Source: Hyphomicrobiales bacterium (GTDB lineage: Bacteria > Pseudomonadota > Alphaproteobacteria > Rhizobiales > Devosiaceae). Taken from it: 8,386 bases of DNA. Under the pieces are notes generated by a model. The model saw nothing but the letters and a program-made list of their open reading frames with translations, was not told the origin of the DNA and ran no database searches. The stretch spans positions 1-8,386 of the forward strand of contig JALSJY010000238.1 in NCBI GenBank assembly GCA_026989045.1. The letters run 5' to 3'. The translations under genes and the position numbers were made by a program. Positions 6,218 through 8,386 of the stretch are shown here, one piece after another (the stretch's first letter is position 1; every line of letters starts with the position of its first letter).

Positions 6218-8386
6218 ATGAGAAAACAAACTCTATATACCATTGCTCCTCATGCGCCATTTCTTGAAAATTTGGCTGATAATATTCTTGATGGAAAAAT
6301 ATTATCGGGTTGGGATTTAAGCAAGCCATTTGCCCTTAGTGATATTGTTATTTTATTGCCAACTAAAAGAGCAAGGTTAAGCCTTGCTAGTATTTTTGCC
6401 CAAAAACTGGGCGGTGGGGCTATGCTTCCCAACATCACAACTTTTGGTGACTTAACACCGCAAGAGGCAGTTTTTTTACCCCCCTATGACGAAGAGCCAT
6501 TGCCAAAGGCGATTTCAAATATCAAGCGTGATTTGATTTTAGCAAAATTGGTGCAGAGCTGGGCTACGAATAACCCTGAGCAGACATCACCCCAAACAGC
6601 AGAAATTATTGCACTTGCTAACTCATTGGCGCAGTTAATTGATAACTGCCATATTGAAAATATCAACCATGAGAGATTAAGAAATATCACACCCGATAAT
6701 TTAGCAAAAAACTGGCAGCAGACCCTAGATTTTTTACTCATTGCACTAAATGCTTGGCCAGAAATTCTAGCGCAAGAGAAAAAAATTGATGCCTCCTTAT
6801 TAAAAAAAATCCAAATAGAACGTCAGGCAAAAACCGCAGAGCAGATTTTTGCTGATAGGCCAGTAATAGCAGCTGGCTCAACAGGCTCAGTGTTGGCAAC
6901 GGCCAATTTGCTAAAAGCAATTTCAAAATTAAAACGCGGGGTGATTATTCTATCAGGGCTTGATACCAGTTTAACAAAAACTGCTTTTGCCTCCCTTGCT
7001 GATATAAAGTCCAACCCACATGGCCATAGTCAATATTCAACGGCAAAATTGTTAAATCATCTTGGCGCAAAGCCTGATGAGGTGATGGAGTTAGCAAAAG
7101 AAAAAAATATACGCACAAATATTATTCGCCATTCATTAGCTTTAAGCGCAGACACGGCAAATTGGGCAAATGAAAAGAAGCAATATGAAAATGAAATCTC
7201 TTTGGCTTTTAAAAATATCTCTTTGATAAGTGCAACCACAGATCAAGAGCAAGCACGCGCAATTGCTTTGGCTTGCTTAAGCGGATTAAACGAAAAACAG
7301 TCAATTGGTATAATTTCTCCTGATAGAAATTTTGCCCGCAGAATTACTTCCGAATTAGCAAGATTTGAAATAAAGGTTGATGATAGCGCTGGCACGCCGC
7401 TTTTTCATACTCGTGCTGGCAGGTTAATCAGACAAATATTGGCACTAGCTAAGAGTAAATTTTCTGGTGTGGATTTAATAGGTTTTTTGCGTAATCAGCA
7501 GTCCTGCCTTGGTTTAAACAGAGCCGATATTGCTAAAACTACTGACCTGCTTGAATATGGTCTGCTACGCTCTCAGCGTTTAAATTCTAGTATTGCAGGG
7601 TTGCGTTTGGCCTTAAGTGATAATTTGAGCGGCAATAGTAAACATGTCCCACTTCGATTAGATAAGAATCAGGGTGAAAAAATATCTGATCTGCTTGATA
7701 GGCTAGAGCAGAATTTTACGCCCCTAATTTCCTTGTTTGAAGATAAAGAATTTTCTGTTTTTAAATTTGCAGATATTTTATCCGAGCTTATTTTTGCAAT
7801 AATAAAAACCGACCAAGATAATGCTGATATAAATATTAAAGACGACATGAAGCTAATGCTTAATTGGCTAGATGATTTAAAAAATGAGCAAGCCGAAACT
7901 ATAGACCTCAAGCTTAATTCATCTGATATTGAGGCCAGTTTAAAGGGTTTAATGGGCGAATTATCTTATCGAGCATCTGCCTCTTATGATAGCGATATTG
8001 CTATTTGGGGTCTGCTTGAGGCGCGTTTGCAAAACCCTGATCTAATGATATTGGCAGGCTTAAATGAAACTATCTGGCCAAAAATTGCTGATCCCGGCCC
8101 ATGGTTAAGTCGTAATATGGCAATTGAAGCAGGTCTTGAGCCGCCTGAAAAAAGAATAGGCCAAGCAGCGCATGATTTTGAAATGGCTATGGGAAATAAG
8201 CATATAATCATAGCTCATTCAAAAAATATTGGCACAAGTGCGGCGCAGCCTTCAAGATACTTGCAACGTCTAGTTGCCTTTATTGGTGAAGAAGAAATAG
8301 CAAAATGCCAACAAAGAGGTAATATTTGGTTAGAGCAAGCTCATGCAATTGATTTTTGTGCCAACTCAAAACCTGCCACTCGCCCT
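6218..8386 (+). CDS. addB: Double-strand break repair protein AddB (3' end missing)
   Basis: AddB subunit of the AddAB helicase-nuclease, the RecBCD counterpart that processes double-strand breaks for RecA. The frame runs open from the ATG at 6218 for 723 codons to the window edge; alphaproteobacterial AddB is about 1000 residues, so roughly 300, including the C-terminal PD-(D/E)xK nuclease part, are outside. The N-terminus (LYTIAPHAPFLENLA) and the LPTKRA segment at 47-52, in the place of a degenerate Walker A, match the alphaproteobacterial type. Further family landmarks are WGLLEARLQ, LAGLNETIWP (residues 612-621), DPGPWLSRNM, EKRIGQAAHDFEMA and PSRYLQRL. The start is the first usable codon after an in-frame stop at 6200 and lacks a clear Shine-Dalgarno. 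addA would be expected just beyond the window. The segment before PSRYLQRL (HIIIAHSKNIGTSAAQ) differs from the LTRA-type sequence I recall in relatives. Confidence 0.93.
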   Translation, partial: MRKQTLYTIAPHAPFLENLADNILDGKILSGWDLSKPFALSDIVILLPTKRARLSLASIFAQKLGGGAMLPNITTFGDLTPQEAVFLPPYDEEPLPKAISNIKRDLILAKLVQSWATNNPEQTSPQTAEIIALANSLAQLIDNCHIENINHERLRNITPDNLAKNWQQTLDFLLIALNAWPEILAQEKKIDASLLKKIQIERQAKTAEQIFADRPVIAAGSTGSVLATANLLKAISKLKRGVIILSGLDTSLTKTAFASLADIKSNPHGHSQYSTAKLLNHLGAKPDEVMELAKEKNIRTNIIRHSLALSADTANWANEKKQYENEISLAFKNISLISATTDQEQARAIALACLSGLNEKQSIGIISPDRNFARRITSELARFEIKVDDSAGTPLFHTRAGRLIRQILALAKSKFSGVDLIGFLRNQQSCLGLNRADIAKTTDLLEYGLLRSQRLNSSIAGLRLALSDNLSGNSKHVPLRLDKNQGEKISDLLDRLEQNFTPLISLFEDKEFSVFKFADILSELIFAIIKTDQDNADINIKDDMKLMLNWLDDLKNEQAETIDLKLNSSDIEASLKGLMGELSYRASASYDSDIAIWGLLEARLQNPDLMILAGLNETIWPKIADPGPWLSRNMAIEAGLEPPEKRIGQAAHDFEMAMGNKHIIIAHSKNIGTSAAQPSRYLQRLVAFIGEEEIAKCQQRGNIWLEQAHAIDFCANSKPATRP

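Noticed and set aside
6250..8211. Several open frames of 60-85 codons on the - strand
   Set aside because: They lie entirely inside the addB frame, have no supporting ribosome sites or recognisable protein motifs, and are composition shadows.

Overview
The window looks like a low-GC alphaproteobacterium, most likely of the Rhizobiales (Hyphomicrobiales). AhcY is of the bacterial long type and AddB of the alphaproteobacterial type. The order ahcY - DivL-like kinase - tsaE - addB matches a neighbourhood I know from rhizobial and Brucella-like genomes. Coding sequence is AT-rich, with many AAA, AAT, TTA and ATA codons, which is low for this order. No genus is assigned.

Layout, all genes on the + strand: (1) 1-1596, the 3' part of a methyl-accepting chemotaxis protein with a nitrate/nitrite-type (NIT-like) sensor region, one visible membrane segment, HAMP and a signalling domain. 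It is closed by a strong symmetrical terminator at 1617-1643. (2) 1597-1786, an intergenic region with a candidate promoter and a perfect 8+8 bp palindrome upstream of ahcY. (3) 1787-3190, ahcY, S-adenosylhomocysteine hydrolase. (4) 3191-3334, two consecutive strong inverted repeats. (5) 3335-5737, a membrane-anchored multi-PAS histidine-kinase-like protein with Tyr in place of the phospho-acceptor His, the hallmark of the cell-cycle protein DivL. (6) 5734-6192, tsaE, overlapping the kinase gene by 4 bases (ATGA). (7) 6218-8386, addB, open to the right edge, with its C-terminal nuclease part outside the window.

The kinase, tsaE and addB are closely packed and probably co-transcribed: cell-cycle control, tRNA t6A37 modification and double-strand-break repair. 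ahcY recycles S-adenosylhomocysteine and seems to have its own promoter; the chemoreceptor is an independent unit.

I see no mobile element, CRISPR array, tRNA or rRNA, and no clearly undescribed system. The points most worth a second look are the Tyr-for-His kinase, the apparent absence of the amgK/murU-type genes usually found between tsaE and addB in relatives, the palindrome upstream of ahcY, and the paired hairpins between ahcY and the kinase, the first of which has its T-tract on the opposite strand.
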